Shown here in pieces: positions 40,857 to 50,572 of a stretch of DNA of 60,123 nucleotides; within the stretch, counting starts at the first letter, position 1; every line of letters begins with the position of its first letter. This DNA is from JACKBJ01 sp964549495 (lineage in GTDB: Bacteria > Chloroflexota > Anaerolineae > Epilineales > Epilineaceae). Under the pieces are notes generated by a model that worked only from the letters and a program-made list of their open reading frames with translations, ran no database searches and was not told the origin of the DNA. The position numbers and the translations under genes were made by a program. The stretch covers positions 1 to 60,123 of the forward strand of contig CAZJWJ010000024.1 in assembly GCA_964549495.1 (NCBI GenBank). Direction: 5' to 3'.

Positions 40857-43238
40857 ATGAAGATCGTCTGCATCGGCGGCGGGCCGGCCGGCCTGTACAG
40901 CGCCATCCTCTTCAAGAAGCTCGATCCGAGCGCCGAGGTGCGCGTCCTCGAGCGCAACCGGCCGGATGACACCTTCGGATGGGGTGTGGTCTTCTCGGCC
41001 GAGACGCTGGACAATCTCGAGGAAGCCGATCCGGAGAGCTTCAGGGCCATCGAAGACCAGTTCATCTACTGGGACGACATCGACATCCACCATCGGGGCC
41101 AGGTCGTCAGCTCGACTGGCCACGGCTTCTGCGGCATGTCGCGCAAGCGCCTGCTGCAGATCCTGCACGATCGCTGCCGGGAGCTGGGCGTGGACTTGGA
41201 GTTCGAGTGCGAGGTGGGCGGCGTCGACGAGTTCCCGGACGCGGACTTGATCATCGCCGCCGACGGCATCAACAGCGCGGTGCGCGAGGCCGGCGCCGAG
41301 CACTTCGGTCCGGACCTGGACTGGCGCAAGTGCCGCTTCACCTGGCTGGGCACGAGCCGGCCGATGGACGCCTTCAAGTTCGTGGTACGCGAGGACGAGC
41401 ACGGCGCTTGGCAAGCCCACGCCTACCCTTTCGAGGAAGGCCTAGGCACCTTCATCGTCGAGACCCGGGAGGAGACCTGGCGGGCGGCCCGCCTGGAGGA
41501 TGCCAGCGAGGAGGAGACGGTGGCCTATTGCCAGCGGCTCTTCGCCGACTTCCTCGGCGGCCATCCGCTGCTGACCAACCGCTCGATCTGGCGGCGCTTC
41601 CCGACCGTCACCTGCCGCAGCTGGGTGCACGAGAACGTGGTGCTCTTGGGCGATGCCTGCCATACGGCGCATTTCTCGATCGGATCGGGCACCAAACTGG
41701 CCATGGAAGACGCCATCGAGCTGGTGCAGGTCTTCCGCGAGCTGGGTCCGCCGCGTGGGCCCGAGGACGTCCGCTCGGCCCTGGCCGAGTACGAGGACCG
41801 GCGCTGGGTGGAGGTGCTCAAGCTGCAGAAGGCGGCCCAGACCAGCCTGGAGTGGTTCGAGCACGTCGATCGATACGTGCACCAGGATCCGCTGCCCTTC
41901 AGCTTCAACCTGCTCAGCCGCTCCAAGCGCATCACCTGGGACAACATGGTGGCCCGCGACGAGGACTACATGACCGAGGTGAAGGCCGACTTCGCGCGGC
42001 GGGCCGGCGCGCCGGCCATGGCCGACGGACGCTATCCGGAGCCGATGTTCACGCCCTTCAAGCTGCGCGAGATGGAGCTGGTCAACCGCGTCGTGGTCTC
42101 GCCGATGTGCCAGTATCGCGCCGACGAGGGCCGGCCCAACGACTGGCATTTCGTGCACCTGGGCAGCCGGGCGGTGGGCGGTGCTGGCTTGGTGATCACC
42201 GAGATGACCAACGTCTCGCTGGATGGCCGGATCTCACCGGGCTGCGCCTGCATCGCGACGCGGGCGCAAATGCGGGATTGGAAGCGCATCGTCGACTTCG
42301 TACACGCCGAGACGCCGGCCAAGATCTGCATGCAGCTGGGGCATGCCGGCCGAAAGGGCTCCACCCGGCTCCCCTGGGAGCCCGGCGGCGACACGGCCCC
42401 CTTGCCGGAAGGCAACTGGCCGCTGCTATCGGCCTCGGCGATTCCCTACGTCGAGGGCGGTCAAACTCCCAAGGCCATGGAGCGCTCCGACATGGAGGCG
42501 GTCATCGCCGACCACCTGCGCTCGACCCAGCTGGCGATCGAGGCCGGCTTCGATATGCTGGAGCTCCACATGGCCCACGGCTACCTGCTCTCTAGCTTCA
42601 TCTCGCCCCTGTCCAACCGGCGCGAGGACGAGTACGGCGGCTCGATCGAGAACCGGATGCGCTTTCCGCTGGAGGTCTTCCGCGCCATCCGCCTGGTCTG
42701 GCCCGAGGAGCGGCCGATGAGCGCGCGCGTCTCGGCCAGCGACTGGGCGCCCGGCGGCCTGTCGGACGCGGACCTGGTGACCATGGCGGCCATGCTGAAG
42801 GACGCCGGCTGCGACATCATCGACGTCTCCAGCGGCCAGACCTCGTCCGAGGCCGATCCGGAGTACGGACGCATGTACCAGGCCCCCTTCAGCGAGCGCA
42901 TCCGCCTTGCGGCGGGCATCCCGACCATCTCGGTCGGTGCCATCCTGGGCGCCGACCACGTCAACACCCTCCTGGCCGCCGGCCGCGCCGACCTCTGCGC
43001 CCTGGCCCGCCCCCACCTCTCCAACCCCTTCCTCAGCCTCCAGGCCGCCCAGCGCTACGACTACTGGGACATGCCCTGGCCCAATCCCTACAAGACCGTC
43101 GCCCCACGCCAACGCGCCCCGCGCGACCGCAAGAGCGAGTCGCTGGACCTGCCCCGCCCGGACTTCGAGCCCCGCGGCGGCTGGCCGAGCCAGCCGGAGG
43201 CGCCGGGCCGGCGGAGGCCGGTGATCGAGGACGACTGA
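40857..43238 (+). CDS. Anthraniloyl-CoA/salicylyl-CoA-type monooxygenase-OYE fusion
   Basis: This 793-residue fusion has an N-terminal FAD-dependent aromatic hydroxylase domain (residues 1-390: CIGGGPAGLYSAIL, DLIIAADGINSAVR, LLGDACHTAHFSIGSGTK) and a C-terminal old-yellow-enzyme FMN domain from about 396 (PMFTPFKLREMELVNRVVVS, GGAGLVITEMTNVS, ELHMAHGYLLSSFISPLSN). This architecture is that of 2-aminobenzoyl-CoA monooxygenase/reductase and salicylyl-CoA 5-hydroxylase, which hydroxylate (and in some cases reduce) the CoA-bound aromatic ring in aerobic hybrid pathways. No aryl-CoA ligase or other pathway gene is adjacent, so the substrate is uncertain. Start ATG follows GGAG; the frame is open further upstream through msrQ in another frame. 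Confidence 0.92.
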   Translation: MKIVCIGGGPAGLYSAILFKKLDPSAEVRVLERNRPDDTFGWGVVFSAETLDNLEEADPESFRAIEDQFIYWDDIDIHHRGQVVSSTGHGFCGMSRKRLLQILHDRCRELGVDLEFECEVGGVDEFPDADLIIAADGINSAVREAGAEHFGPDLDWRKCRFTWLGTSRPMDAFKFVVREDEHGAWQAHAYPFEEGLGTFIVETREETWRAARLEDASEEETVAYCQRLFADFLGGHPLLTNRSIWRRFPTVTCRSWVHENVVLLGDACHTAHFSIGSGTKLAMEDAIELVQVFRELGPPRGPEDVRSALAEYEDRRWVEVLKLQKAAQTSLEWFEHVDRYVHQDPLPFSFNLLSRSKRITWDNMVARDEDYMTEVKADFARRAGAPAMADGRYPEPMFTPFKLREMELVNRVVVSPMCQYRADEGRPNDWHFVHLGSRAVGGAGLVITEMTNVSLDGRISPGCACIATRAQMRDWKRIVDFVHAETPAKICMQLGHAGRKGSTRLPWEPGGDTAPLPEGNWPLLSASAIPYVEGGQTPKAMERSDMEAVIADHLRSTQLAIEAGFDMLELHMAHGYLLSSFISPLSNRREDEYGGSIENRMRFPLEVFRAIRLVWPEERPMSARVSASDWAPGGLSDADLVTMAAMLKDAGCDIIDVSSGQTSSEADPEYGRMYQAPFSERIRLAAGIPTISVGAILGADHVNTLLAAGRADLCALARPHLSNPFLSLQAAQRYDYWDMPWPNPYKTVAPRQRAPRDRKSESLDLPRPDFEPRGGWPSQPEAPGRRRPVIEDD

Positions 43239-43397
43239 TCTTGCCATGCGCCGGAACTTGGGGCTGGGCCACGGATCGAAACCGGATCGTGGCGCGGGCG
43301 TGATTCACAGGTGGCGCGGCTGCCGACATGCGATCCGCCATCTCGACTAGAATTGGCGCGAATCGCCGACGTCTCAGATCGGACCGAGGATCGAGAT

Positions 43398-45620
43398 ATG
43401 AAGCGCCTCTCGCGTTCGCATCGGATGCACATCGTCTTGCTCTGCGCCCTGGTCAGCACCGTCTTCTGGGTCTCCCTCTCCACGCGGCCCAAGGAGGAGC
43501 TGCCAAGGGCCCAGACCGACGCGGCAGAGCACCAGGCGCTCTTGCCCCGTGTGGAGAAGCCCCTCGCCCCGTCGGACGAATCGCTGTCCCTCGAACCACT
43601 CTTCGAGCTCGGTGGCGCGACGGGCGCCGTGGCGATCTACCAGGACTACGGCTACGTGCATCGCGCCGACCATATCGAAATCCTCGACATCGGCGATCCC
43701 GGGTCGATCGAAGCGGTCGGGCACGTCGACGTGCCGGTGGGCGAGGCTTCCGAAGGGTGGCGCGATGCGTCGAGGCCGACGGACTTCCTGCAGACCGTGA
43801 TCGCGATGCAAGTGGTGGATCGCCGGCTCTTGGTGCTTCTCGGTCCAGAACAGCGATACGCGGACGCCTACACCGCGTTGGACGGAGATGAAGGCGAGGA
43901 TGTCTACGCCACGAGCCAACTCATCACTTTCGACCTCGACGTGCCGACCCGGCCTCAGCAGATCGGACTCATCGAGTTTCGGGGGATCGCGACCGCGATG
44001 GCCGCCAACCCCGATGCCTGCTTCGTAGCCATATTCGATGCATTGGTGGTCGAGGACTTCGGAACCTCCTCCGCCGCGGCTCGGATGCTCACGGTCGATC
44101 TCGCTCCCCATCTTCCGGAGCTGCGAAGTTCCACGAAGGTCGAGGACATCATCACTCGGCTCCGCATCGACCAAGACTTCGTGCTCGGCCTCGGTACGAA
44201 TCTCGACGCCGAGAAGACACTCTATCTCTTCGAGGCATCCGGCGAGGCTGCCCTCGAGCCGCTGTCCACCCTCGATCTATCCTGGGTCGCCACGTTCACG
44301 CCGGGCTTGGTCTTCACCGGCAAGGAGGCGATGGTGATCGACCACTCGGGCCTGGCGTATCGCGTCGACTATCGGGATCCCAGGTCACCGGTGCTTGCCG
44401 AACCCCTCGAGCTCACGGAGCGCTTCGACGATCGCAACCGCCCGGCGGATTGGATCACCGACGCGTTCGACCACGATGGACGGCTGATCCTCGTCGACGC
44501 CATGTTCGGAAAGCTCGCGTCGATCGACTTGGCCACGGAGGAAGGACCGAGGGTGATCGGCTGGGTGGGCTTCCCTTCCGCGCGTCAGAATGGGGGTGGC
44601 GATGAGAATCCGCCAGAAGGATGGGCTCGTTCGGGCGATCGGCTGTTGCTATCCGGCGGGAACATGGGAGACCTGTCCCTGATCGAGCTCGAACCCGAAC
44701 CGCGACTCCTCGCCAGCCTCTGGGATGTCGGGAACATCCGTCGTGTCCTAGCTGACCATCGATCGCGGGTGCACACCCTCGAAGACGGGTGGTGGGAAGT
44801 CTGGGATGCGTCACGGCTTCCGGAGTTCGAAGGACTGGCCAGCAGCGCGATGGAGGAGTCGAGGCAGTCCAGTCGGGTGAGTCCAACGAATGACATGATC
44901 GTCATCGGCAATCGCTTGTACGAGGCGGAGAGCCACGCAACAGGATGGACCGAACTCGCGAGCGATAGCCAACCCAGGACGGGCAGATTGGAGGGAGCGG
45001 AACGGGGGTTCCGCGGTCTAGCTCGATCGGGGAATCGTGTACTCGAAGCGATCTCTGACGTCGGCATCACGATCCATGGGGTCGACGAAGAAGGCCATGC
45101 CGAGCTCTTGGGTCACCATCGCGAGTCAGAATCCGGCGCCAGCGCCGCGATCCGTGGCGATCGTGCATTCCTGGCTTCGGACCATTTGGGCGTGAACATC
45201 CTCGATATCCAGGATCCAGCTGCCGTCCGGCATCTAGGTCGTCTCGTCGTCGATCAACCGGTGGCCCAAGTCCTGCTGACCGATTCCGCTTTGGTCGCGA
45301 TCTCCACCGATTTCGAGAACGACGCCTTCGTGACTCGGCTTCGACTGGCGGATCCGGACAGCGATCGGCCCGAAGTCCTCTCCGAGCTGGAGCTCCCACA
45401 TCGGTTCGCTTGGCAGAAGGTCGTCCGTGGCGACCGGATCTTCATGCAGCGCTCGGACGGACGGTTCGTGGTGCTGGACGTCTCGAATCCTGTCGCACCC
45501 AGGATCGCGCTCGAGCGCCCGTGGACCTTCTCGGCCTTCGAGGTGACCCCCGACGGCGCGACGCTCTTCGGCGTGCAGCCCGTCGGAGGCCGGCTCGAGG
45601 TCTGGTCGATTGGGGACTGA
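43398..45620 (+). CDS. Exported or membrane-anchored LVIVD propeller protein
   Basis: This is a protein of about 740 residues. A hydrophobic N-terminal segment (MHIVLLCALVSTVFWVSL) serves as signal or anchor. The rest resembles LVIVD propellers: HIEILDIGDPGSIEAVGHVD, GVNILDIQDPAAVRHLGRLV, RFVVLDVSNPVAPRIALERP. The middle is less regular, with many acidic residues. It has no catalytic motif that I recognise. Base composition is slightly less GC-rich than in the neighbouring enzymes. It is related in fold to the protein at 29874 but lacks a clear LP segment. A possible -10 box TAGAAT lies at 43348-43353. Confidence 0.7.
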   Translation: MKRLSRSHRMHIVLLCALVSTVFWVSLSTRPKEELPRAQTDAAEHQALLPRVEKPLAPSDESLSLEPLFELGGATGAVAIYQDYGYVHRADHIEILDIGDPGSIEAVGHVDVPVGEASEGWRDASRPTDFLQTVIAMQVVDRRLLVLLGPEQRYADAYTALDGDEGEDVYATSQLITFDLDVPTRPQQIGLIEFRGIATAMAANPDACFVAIFDALVVEDFGTSSAAARMLTVDLAPHLPELRSSTKVEDIITRLRIDQDFVLGLGTNLDAEKTLYLFEASGEAALEPLSTLDLSWVATFTPGLVFTGKEAMVIDHSGLAYRVDYRDPRSPVLAEPLELTERFDDRNRPADWITDAFDHDGRLILVDAMFGKLASIDLATEEGPRVIGWVGFPSARQNGGGDENPPEGWARSGDRLLLSGGNMGDLSLIELEPEPRLLASLWDVGNIRRVLADHRSRVHTLEDGWWEVWDASRLPEFEGLASSAMEESRQSSRVSPTNDMIVIGNRLYEAESHATGWTELASDSQPRTGRLEGAERGFRGLARSGNRVLEAISDVGITIHGVDEEGHAELLGHHRESESGASAAIRGDRAFLASDHLGVNILDIQDPAAVRHLGRLVVDQPVAQVLLTDSALVAISTDFENDAFVTRLRLADPDSDRPEVLSELELPHRFAWQKVVRGDRIFMQRSDGRFVVLDVSNPVAPRIALERPWTFSAFEVTPDGATLFGVQPVGGRLEVWSIGD

Positions 45621-45651
45621 AGGGAAGACTCGAGGGAATCTGCGCTCGAAC

Positions 45652-46494
45652 TCAAGCGACCTTGCGCAGCGGCGTATCGATGAAGGCGCGGGCCTCGTCG
45701 GTCGAGATCTGCGGCATGTTCTCGTCGATCAGGTCCCAGAGCTCGGCGTGGTAGGCCATCAGCGCGCGGACGGCTTCGTCGGCCGGCGAGGCGAGTGCGC
45801 GGCAGAGGCGATCGGGGGTGCCGGCCGGGGCGATGGGCAGGTCGGCCAGGCTGTAGCGCAGGCCCTTGAGCTTGCCAGGCGGGTAGCGACGGTTCAGGCC
45901 GGAGAGGACCTGGACGGCGCGCTTGGCGCTGGCCAGGAGAAGCTCCCACACCAAGGCCAGGTCGCCGCGTTCCAGGCCCATGCCTTCCAGGATGGCGCGG
46001 GGCGGGAAGCGCAGGCCGGCGCGCACCAGCGCTTCGTCGTAGCCCTCGGGGAAGTCGGCGGCCCGCGCCTGCCAGCGCGCGATGCGATCGGCTCCCTTCA
46101 GGGCGACGCCGCCGGTGATGCCGCTCATGATCACGTGGTTGGTGTCGTCATCCACGGCAGGATCGGCCAGGAAGGCCTCCATGCGCGACTCGACGTCGGC
46201 CACGCGGCCGTGGCCCTGGTCGACCTTGATCCCGTCGACCCAGCGGTAGAGCGCGATGCCGTGCTCGGGATCCTTGGAGTAGATCCCGCCGCCCGTGGCG
46301 ACCGCCGCCTCACCCATGGCCTCGATGGCCTCGGGCGAGGGAAGCTCGGAGTAGCCGATCATCATGTCCAGATCCGAGAATCGATCGACATGCCCCTTCG
46401 CCACCGATCCGGTAAGCAGGATGGTCTCGATCCGTGGATCCTCGGCCAACTCGGCGGCGATCTCGCGAGCTAGCTTCATCATTTCCTGGTGCAT
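45652..46494 (-). CDS. Nucleotidyltransferase-fold protein
   Basis: This is a 280-residue protein of the Pol-beta nucleotidyltransferase superfamily. The signature GSVAKGHVDRFSDLDMMI, with GS and the two catalytic aspartates, occurs near residues 29-46. The C-terminal helical half (VWELLLASAKRAVQVLSGLN, RALMAYHAELWDLIDENM) resembles aminoglycoside nucleotidyltransferase-like or DUF4037-like proteins. The substrate could be a small molecule, tRNA or protein; resistance activity cannot be claimed. A GTG at 46521 is another possible start, but the ATG at 46494 has AGGAG upstream. Confidence 0.75.
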   Translation of the reverse strand: MHQEMMKLAREIAAELAEDPRIETILLTGSVAKGHVDRFSDLDMMIGYSELPSPEAIEAMGEAAVATGGGIYSKDPEHGIALYRWVDGIKVDQGHGRVADVESRMEAFLADPAVDDDTNHVIMSGITGGVALKGADRIARWQARAADFPEGYDEALVRAGLRFPPRAILEGMGLERGDLALVWELLLASAKRAVQVLSGLNRRYPPGKLKGLRYSLADLPIAPAGTPDRLCRALASPADEAVRALMAYHAELWDLIDENMPQISTDEARAFIDTPLRKVA

Positions 46495-46599
46495 GTCTGC
46501 ATGGCTCCTGTCTCGGGTCACAAGGACGTTGGTCGCTGTGCAAACACCTAACGACCGAACCGACCCCAGTGGGACCCATGGTCCGACATGCGAGCACCG

Positions 46600-47283
46600 T
46601 CAGAAGTCGTAGCGGATCAGCTCCGCATGGTCGCGAAGGCGCAGCAGCAGCGTCCCGTGGCCTTCCGGATCGCCACCCTCCAGGAACGTGCGTCGCAGCG
46701 GGGACAAGTCGAAGCGCAGCGTGCGGAAGATCAGCGCGCGGCAGAGGTCGCCGTGCCCGTCGTGACTGAGCATGACCGCCACCTGGGGCGGCTGGGACTC
46801 CATGAAGAAGCTCGAGGCCGCCAGCCAGAAGTCATGCTCCAGGCAGCCGCCGCCGTAGCGGACGTCCAACTGAAGCACGTTCCCGTCGATCCGGGCCTCG
46901 AGGATCTCGACCGCGTCACTGGACCACTCGCCAGCGTCGATGTCCCGCGGGACGACGACGACCGGTGCAGCGTGGTCATCGTCCAGCGGCCCGGCAGTCG
47001 GACTGATCCCTGGGGTCGCCGTAGAAGGCCGCGAGGTCGGGTCCGCGGTCGCAGTCGGGCTCGGAACCGTGGCGCTGGCGCTCGGGGGCGTGCTGGTCGG
47101 TAGCGCCGTCGGGGTTGCATCGGTGGGTTGCGAGGGCACTTCGCCCCACAGCGCAAAGGGCAGATAACTCCGGGTCTCGACGTCCTGCGCCAGGACGCCG
47201 CTGCCGGCGACCAGCATGATGCCGGTCGCGGCGATCGCAATCCAGAAGGCCGGCATTCGGCCCCAGTCGGTTCGTCGCATCAT
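46600..47283 (-). CDS. Exported Thr/Pro-rich protein with C-terminal GGGC domain
   Basis: This is an exported protein of about 227 residues. Signal peptide FWIAIAATGIMLVAGSGVLA, then RSYLPFALWG (47143-47172), a Thr/Pro/Ser linker of about 60 residues, and a C-terminal domain with YGGGCLEHDFWLAASSFFME and LSHDGHGDLCRALIFRTLRF. Two cysteines probably form a disulfide. I recall similar C-terminal domains in bacterial lipoproteins, but know no function. Start ATG at 47283 follows GAGGAG; an immediate second ATG is at 47280. It lies downstream of the esterase fusion gene. Confidence 0.7.
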   Translation of the reverse strand: MMRRTDWGRMPAFWIAIAATGIMLVAGSGVLAQDVETRSYLPFALWGEVPSQPTDATPTALPTSTPPSASATVPSPTATADPTSRPSTATPGISPTAGPLDDDHAAPVVVVPRDIDAGEWSSDAVEILEARIDGNVLQLDVRYGGGCLEHDFWLAASSFFMESQPPQVAVMLSHDGHGDLCRALIFRTLRFDLSPLRRTFLEGGDPEGHGTLLLRLRDHAELIRYDF

Positions 47284-47432
47284 CGGGCTCCTCGGATTCG
47301 GGTGCGGTGTGAGACTTCGACGGCGAGCCAACGCGCCCGCCTCGTCGCACGGTGTATACGCAGGGGCCGGGCGCTTCGGGACATGGATTCGAATCGTCAC
47401 GGCCCACCGCGACGTCGAGGAGCGAGGCGACC

Positions 47433-50075
47433 TCAGGGTCCACGCAGCGTCCGGTCGAAGAAATCCACCACCGTCTGGCGCACCCACGACGCCTCGAACT
47501 CGGTCCCGCCGTGGCCTGCCCCCTCGAGCCAATGCAGCTCGCTGGGCACGCCGGCCTCGACCAGCGCATCGTGCAGGATCTGACTCTGGCCGGGCGGGAC
47601 GGTGCAGTCTTGAGTTCCGTGCATGATCAGGAAGGGTGCGTCATTCGGATCGATGTAGGCGATGGGATTCGCTCGCTCGACCTTCTCCGGGCAGGTCTGC
47701 AGCGGGCAGCCGATGAGCTGGGAGGCCGGCGAGCGCGGATCGTCCCAGTCCATGTTCGCGCAGGGTAGGGCCTGGGCACTACCCTGCAGCAGATCGGATG
47801 GACCGAACCAGTCGACCACCGCGTCGATGGCGCTAGAGTGGCCTCGATTGCCCAGATCTCCATCCAAGTCTTCCGCCTCGGACGCCGTTCCGAGCAAGGC
47901 CACCAGGTGCCCGCCGGCCGATCGCCCCCAAGCCCCGATGCGGTCCGCGTTCAGGCCCCATTCCGAGGCATGCCGTCGTAGCCATCGCACCGCCGAGCGC
48001 GCGTCCTCGATCTGAGCTGGATAGATCCAGTCGGGCAGGAGGCGGTAGTCGATGCTGGCCACCGCATAGCCCTCGTGCCACAGATCGGCCCCGCGCTGGA
48101 CGCCGTCCTTGCTGCCCGCATGGTAGGCACCACCGTTAACGAAGAGGATCACCGGATAGGGTCGCTCGCCCTCGTCAGGCAGGTGGAGGTCGAGAAGCAA
48201 GCGCTCGTCACCGACCCGATCGTACTCTAGGTCGGAATAGCGCGTGAATCCGGGACCGGACTGCCCACCCGGCGGCAGATCGCCGCCCGGTGTCACCGAG
48301 GGGTAGGGCGTGAGCGTCGGTCTGGGCGCCAGCGTGCCGCGCTCGCGTGTCGGGGTGGCCATCATGCTCGTCGGCCGGCCCGTTGGCCGAGGAAGGCTGG
48401 TCGGGGAGGGCGCTGGGCTGCTGGCCGGCGTGACCAGCTCCGAAATGGGCTCGGCCATGGCTAGGAGCAGAGGAAGGTAGAGCCGCGAGTCGGTCGGCGT
48501 CTGTTCGCTCCCGTCTCGCGGCGTCGGCGTGGCCTCGCCAGGCCGCGTCGTGGCCGGCGTGACGCTCGGAAGCTCGGGGGTCGTGGTCTCACCGGGTGCG
48601 GGCCCGTCGACCGCCTCGTCGACGTCGTCGATCCGAATGCACTGCGTCCCCGTCGCGGCCGCCGGATCGGAGGCGATGAGACGGATCGTACTCTCCACCG
48701 CCGCCTCGGGCAGCTGCCGCTCTGCGATCACCGAGTCGGGCTCGAAGGTGAAGCCCCACTCGGCGCTCCGGGCGACCTCGACCTGGCCGCAGATCCAGGC
48801 ATCTCGCCCAGCCGCGAAGCCGTTTAGCCGGCTCTGGGTCTGCGGATTCGTCACCGAGACCCACATCCGGTCCCTGGATGGCGTCTCGACCACCCGGTAG
48901 CTGCGCAGGCCCGCAGCCGGCGGCGTGCCGGTGCCCCGACCGGGCTGGGTCGGGCGGGTCGGCCGCGCGATCGCCGTCTGCGTGGCGGCCGGATCCACCG
49001 TGGCGCTGGGCGCTGGCGTGGCCTCCGGGTCGACCAGGAACCAGTCGCGGCTGGTCGCATCGTTCCGGAAGAAGTCCATCAAGAGGCCGGCCACCTTCTC
49101 GCGCCCCGCGGTCGAAGGGTGCGTGCCGTCGTTCTGAAAGTCCGAGCAGGCCCAGGTCAGTCCATCCGCCCGCGGCCGCAGTCCATCGGCCCAGAGGTAG
49201 GGCCCCCAGAGCAGGACCGGCACGCCGGCGGCCGGATCGAGCGCCGGCTCGCCTTCGATCTGACGCTGGATCAGCCAGCGCACGGCCAGGCCCGACTCGT
49301 AGGCGTAGGGCTCGGGATTGAGGCTGGTCGAGGCGTAGCCGGCATAGATCCGGCTGGATAGGTAGATCAGCTGCAGGTTGGGAAAGCGATCGGCCGCGAC
49401 GCCGACTACGGCCTGGATATCATCTGCCAGCTGGCGCGCGGCCGGCAGCGTATCCGGATTGCCGTCGGCCCCCGGCTGGCGGTTCGCGCTCTTGAGCCAC
49501 AGCGCCTGGACCTGCGCTACCGTCACGCCCTCCCTCGCCAGGCGCTCATCGACCACGGACCAGAATCGCGCGTCGGGGTCGCGGATGTCGGCAGCGGTCT
49601 GCCCGCCCTGTGCGCCGTCGACCAGGCGCAGCGCGGGATGCAGGTTGGGCTCGCCGGCGGCCCGTCGGACGAAGGTCGAGAATTCCTGGGTGGTGTTGGA
49701 CATGCCCACCGAGAGCAAGACGACGCTGCCGGCCGGATCGGGATTCCCCGCCGCGTCCAAGGCCTGGATTCGATCGGCGCGCTGCATCGCCAGAGCGAGG
49801 TGCCCTGGCGGCGTGCTATTGCGCACACCCGGATAGAGACCGCCCGGCTGCCCCATGTGGTCGCCGCCGATCAGCTCGGTCAAGGGCTGGAGTCCCGTCT
49901 CGGTCCTGGTGCAGTCGGCGGCTCGTGCGGGCGAGATCGGCGTGCCGAGCGCGAGAAGGATCGCCAGACCGACGAGGGCCGGCAAAGCTCTCGATCGGTC
50001 GTCGGAGCGCATGCAGGGACGACCTTCGCCTTCCACGCTCCCAATCGTGCGGTGAGCCATCCTTGGCGCGTCCAT
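47433..50075 (-). CDS. Exported SGNH-like and alpha/beta hydrolase fusion
   Basis: This 880-residue exported protein joins two hydrolase-like halves. After the signal peptide (ALVGLAILLALGTPISPARA), residues 50-360 resemble an SGNH hydrolase: VVLLSVGMSNTTQEF with Ser in the nucleophile position and NDGTHPSTAGREKVA with the Asp-x-x-His pair. A beta domain and Thr/Pro linker follow, including RLYLPLLLAM (48456-48485). Residues about 600-880 are a BD-FAE/esterase-type alpha/beta hydrolase with FVNGGAYHAGSK, nucleophile GRSAGG near residue 720, HGTQDCTVPPG and GAGHGG. It probably deacylates an extracellular polymer or ester. The ATG follows GGGAG. Confidence 0.8.
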   Translation of the reverse strand: MDAPRMAHRTIGSVEGEGRPCMRSDDRSRALPALVGLAILLALGTPISPARAADCTRTETGLQPLTELIGGDHMGQPGGLYPGVRNSTPPGHLALAMQRADRIQALDAAGNPDPAGSVVLLSVGMSNTTQEFSTFVRRAAGEPNLHPALRLVDGAQGGQTAADIRDPDARFWSVVDERLAREGVTVAQVQALWLKSANRQPGADGNPDTLPAARQLADDIQAVVGVAADRFPNLQLIYLSSRIYAGYASTSLNPEPYAYESGLAVRWLIQRQIEGEPALDPAAGVPVLLWGPYLWADGLRPRADGLTWACSDFQNDGTHPSTAGREKVAGLLMDFFRNDATSRDWFLVDPEATPAPSATVDPAATQTAIARPTRPTQPGRGTGTPPAAGLRSYRVVETPSRDRMWVSVTNPQTQSRLNGFAAGRDAWICGQVEVARSAEWGFTFEPDSVIAERQLPEAAVESTIRLIASDPAAATGTQCIRIDDVDEAVDGPAPGETTTPELPSVTPATTRPGEATPTPRDGSEQTPTDSRLYLPLLLAMAEPISELVTPASSPAPSPTSLPRPTGRPTSMMATPTRERGTLAPRPTLTPYPSVTPGGDLPPGGQSGPGFTRYSDLEYDRVGDERLLLDLHLPDEGERPYPVILFVNGGAYHAGSKDGVQRGADLWHEGYAVASIDYRLLPDWIYPAQIEDARSAVRWLRRHASEWGLNADRIGAWGRSAGGHLVALLGTASEAEDLDGDLGNRGHSSAIDAVVDWFGPSDLLQGSAQALPCANMDWDDPRSPASQLIGCPLQTCPEKVERANPIAYIDPNDAPFLIMHGTQDCTVPPGQSQILHDALVEAGVPSELHWLEGAGHGGTEFEASWVRQTVVDFFDRTLRGP

Positions 50076-50302
50076 GTGATCTCCCTTTCCGATCGCGGCT
50101 CGGTGCCGATTCCCGTCGACCCAGGCGAAGCTCTGGCAGGCTCAACGATCGCGCGGCCAGAATGGTAGACGGGATTCGAGCGCCGGGGGACCTCAACGAC
50201 TTGCCTCCTACCGCCGGCTGGCCCAAGATGAAGGCCGAACAGACGAGCTAGGGGCGCGGGTACCGAGCCAAGCCCCGGCCAGCACGACGAGGACCATGAA
50301 CG

Positions 50303-50572
50303 ATGCCCATCGAGAAGTACGAATGCAGCCTGCACGACGAGGACGGGGTGGTGGTCGAGAAGGCCGCGGTGCACATCCACGGCCATCCCGGCATCACCGA
50401 TTGGGAAGGCACCATCGGGCCGGTCGAGGCCGAGCTCGAGATCGGCCCCACCTACCGCCTGCGCCTGGAGGACGGGCGCGAGGGCTTGATCGTCATCCAG
50501 AGCCAGATGAAGGCCTGGGGCGGCGCCAGCGGACGGCGCTACAGCTTCGAGGGCGTGGGGGGATTGACGTGA
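50303..50572 (+). CDS. Small protein of unknown function coupled to exonuclease
   Basis: This is an 89-residue acidic protein beginning PIEKYECSLHDEDGVVVEKA, with predicted beta strands throughout (AVHIHGHPGITDWEGTIGPV, YRLRLEDGREGLIVIQSQ). There is no signal peptide or known motif. Its TGA overlaps the GTG of the exonuclease gene (GTGA), which implies translational coupling. ATG follows GAGGA by nine bases. It may be a beta-barrel binding protein, but this is a guess. Confidence 0.6.
   Translation: MPIEKYECSLHDEDGVVVEKAAVHIHGHPGITDWEGTIGPVEAELEIGPTYRLRLEDGREGLIVIQSQMKAWGGASGRRYSFEGVGGLT

Noticed and set aside
43500..43570. ALLPRVEKP in the second LVIVD protein as an eighth LP segment
   Set aside because: It lacks the aromatic or His residue before Leu-Pro, and its surroundings differ from the other seven.
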